A DNA stretch of 7,031 bases, taken from the NCBI GenBank assembly GCA_001507935.1, contig LGET01000082.1, positions 1 to 7,031 on the forward strand, given 5' to 3'. The position numbers and the translations under genes are program-made. Positions 6,461 through 7,031 of the stretch are shown here, piece after piece (position 1 is the first letter of the stretch; each line of letters opens with the position of its first letter). The notes below the pieces were generated by a model, which made no database searches, had not been told where the DNA came from, and saw only the letters and a list, made by a program, of their open reading frames with translations. Source of the DNA: Thermococcales archaeon 44_46 (GTDB taxonomy: Archaea > Methanobacteriota_B > Thermococci > Thermococcales > Thermococcaceae).

Positions 6461-6482
6461 TATTATAAAGTTTAAACCTTTT
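6461..6482 (-). promoter_or_regulatory. Probable promoter of the radical SAM gene
   Basis: On the minus strand AAAAGGTTTAAAC is followed by TTTATAATA centred near 6466, about 26 bp before the ATG at 6439. The first part can act as BRE. Transcription would begin at about 6440, leaving essentially no 5' leader. Confidence 0.5.
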
Positions 6483-6549
6483 GAATTTTGGAATGGTTAG
6501 CTTTCGATTGTGTTGCCTCTTTCTCAAAAATTCTTCGGATAATTATGCT

Positions 6550-6599
6550 AAACAAAAAAGCTTATTTGGGGAGTAATTGTTAAATAAAGCTGTTTTCTT
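6550..6599. repeat. Imperfect AT-rich inverted repeat
   Basis: The left arm at 6550-6567 and the right arm at 6582-6599 pair with about 15 matches, two mismatches and one bulged base around a 14-base centre; the inner arms read AGCTTATTT and AAATAAAGCT. It lies about 40 bp upstream of the FOR TATA box. It may be a regulator site or chance in AT-rich DNA. Confidence 0.3.
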
Positions 6600-6630
6600 G
6601 CTTTACGTCAATTAAACTATTTTATGAACC

Positions 6631-6648
6631 CAAAACCTTTATTAAAAT
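6631..6648 (+). promoter_or_regulatory. Probable FOR promoter (BRE and TATA)
   Basis: CAAAACCTTTATTAAAAT combines an A-rich BRE-like segment with a TATA element centred near 6643. A start site about 20-26 bp downstream gives a leader of roughly 10-16 bases that includes the ribosome binding site at 6668. Confidence 0.5.
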
Positions 6649-6667
6649 TCAAACGTTAATGAACTTT

Positions 6668-6673
6668 GGTGGT
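6668..6673 (+). promoter_or_regulatory. Ribosome binding site of the FOR gene
   Basis: GGTGGT ends five bases before the ATG at 6679 and fixes that codon as the start; the encoded MNGWWGR opening is also where this family begins. Confidence 0.65.
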
Positions 6674-6678
6674 CTTCT

Positions 6679-7031
6679 ATGAACGGTTGGTGGGGACGAA
6701 TCCTAAGAGTTGATCTAACAAACAACAAAGTTTGGGTGCAGGAATATTCTCCGGAAGTTGCGAAGAATTTTATTGGTGGTAGAGGTTTAGCAGCATGGAT
6801 TCTCTGGAACGAAGCCAAAAACGTGGATCCTCTTGGCCCAAAGAACAAGCTTGTATTTGCCACCGGTCCTTTCAACGGTCTTCCAACCCCAAGCGGCGGA
6901 AAGATGGTTATAGCTGCTAAGAGCCCCCTAACAGGCGGTTATGGTGATGGGAACCTTGGAACAATGGCTACTGTGCATTTAAGAAAAGCCGGTTATGATG
7001 CGCTCGTTGTTGAAGGTAAGGCCAAAAAGCC
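6679..7031 (+). CDS. for: Tungsten-containing formaldehyde:ferredoxin oxidoreductase, 5' part
   Basis: The first 117 residues of a protein of the aldehyde:ferredoxin oxidoreductase family, usually about 620 residues; the rest is beyond the right edge. These enzymes oxidise aldehydes to acids and pass electrons to ferredoxin, using a tungsten bis-pterin cofactor and a [4Fe-4S] cluster. The visible N-terminal domain shows [18 protein letters not shown] (3-20), [10 protein letters not shown] (31-40), the pterin-contacting region GLPTPSGGK (67-75), [14 protein letters not shown] (81-94) and [14 protein letters not shown] (104-117). The GWWGR opening, the ILWNEA segment (41-46) and the [10 protein letters not shown] stretch fit the FOR subfamily of Pyrococcus and Thermococcus as I recall it, rather than AOR or GAPOR. 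The cluster cysteines and active-site residues lie further downstream and are not visible. A promoter and GGTGGT ribosome binding site precede the start. The physiological aldehyde is not settled. Confidence 0.9.
   Translation, partial: MNGWWGRILRVDLTNNKVWVQEYSPEVAKNFIGGRGLAAWILWNEAKNVDPLGPKNKLVFATGPFNGLPTPSGGKMVIAAKSPLTGGYGDGNLGTMATVHLRKAGYDALVVEGKAKK

Larger units (their letters stand above)
6440..6678. other. Divergent intergenic region between the radical SAM and FOR genes
   Basis: This is the longest stretch without a gene. It holds a promoter at each end and, between them (about 6483-6630), AT-rich DNA with an imperfect inverted repeat at 6550-6599. A 27-codon open frame from the ATG at 6493 has no convincing ribosome binding site or promoter. 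I see no tRNA, box C/D guide RNA or other RNA gene. Confidence 0.6.

Noticed and set aside
6493..6576. 27-codon plus-strand frame in the radical SAM/FOR intergenic region
   Set aside because: No convincing ribosome binding site or TATA box, low-complexity AT-rich DNA, and no recognisable product.

Overview
The window reads as a piece of a hyperthermophilic archaeal chromosome from the order Thermococcales, most likely Thermococcus. The grounds are: a Thermococcales-type pyruvate kinase, the start of a tungsten formaldehyde:ferredoxin oxidoreductase (FOR) very like the Pyrococcus/Thermococcus enzymes as I remember them, an archaeal Trm-G10 tRNA methyltransferase, GGTGA/GGAGG-type ribosome binding sites, and AT-rich BRE/TATA promoters about 26 bp upstream of starts. 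By eye the base composition is moderate and similar throughout. I see no mobile element, CRISPR array, tRNA or rRNA. Family names come from reading motifs, not from a search.

Layout. (1) Positions 1-2770, minus strand: a three-gene operon read right to left. It begins with a PP-loop ATPase resembling tRNA thiolation enzymes, followed 12 bp later by a 12-helix MFS transporter, then 14 bp later by Trm-G10, which runs off the left edge. (2) 2771-2902: a divergent promoter region. (3) 2903-3658, plus strand: a stand-alone CinA/MoCF-domain protein whose stop codon overlaps the stop of the convergent pyruvate kinase gene (3655-5082, minus). (4) 5083-5170: a very compact back-to-back promoter region. 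(5) 5171-5371, plus: an unrecognised 66-residue protein. (6) 5393-6439, minus: a PflX-type radical SAM protein. (7) 6440-6678: a 239-bp divergent intergenic region, the longest gene-free stretch here. (8) 6679-7031, plus: the first 117 codons of FOR, cut by the right edge.

How they fit together. The left operon pairs two probable tRNA-modification enzymes with a transporter of unknown substrate. Pyruvate kinase and FOR belong to central carbon and ferredoxin-linked metabolism. The radical SAM gene, divergent from FOR, is the most attractive unassigned function on the right; the PP-loop protein, with an MnmA-like arrangement of cysteines, is the most attractive on the left. Three genes (PP-loop, 66-residue protein, radical SAM) appear to be leaderless: each has a TATA box about 26 bp from the ATG and no Shine-Dalgarno sequence. 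The others have clear Shine-Dalgarno sites.
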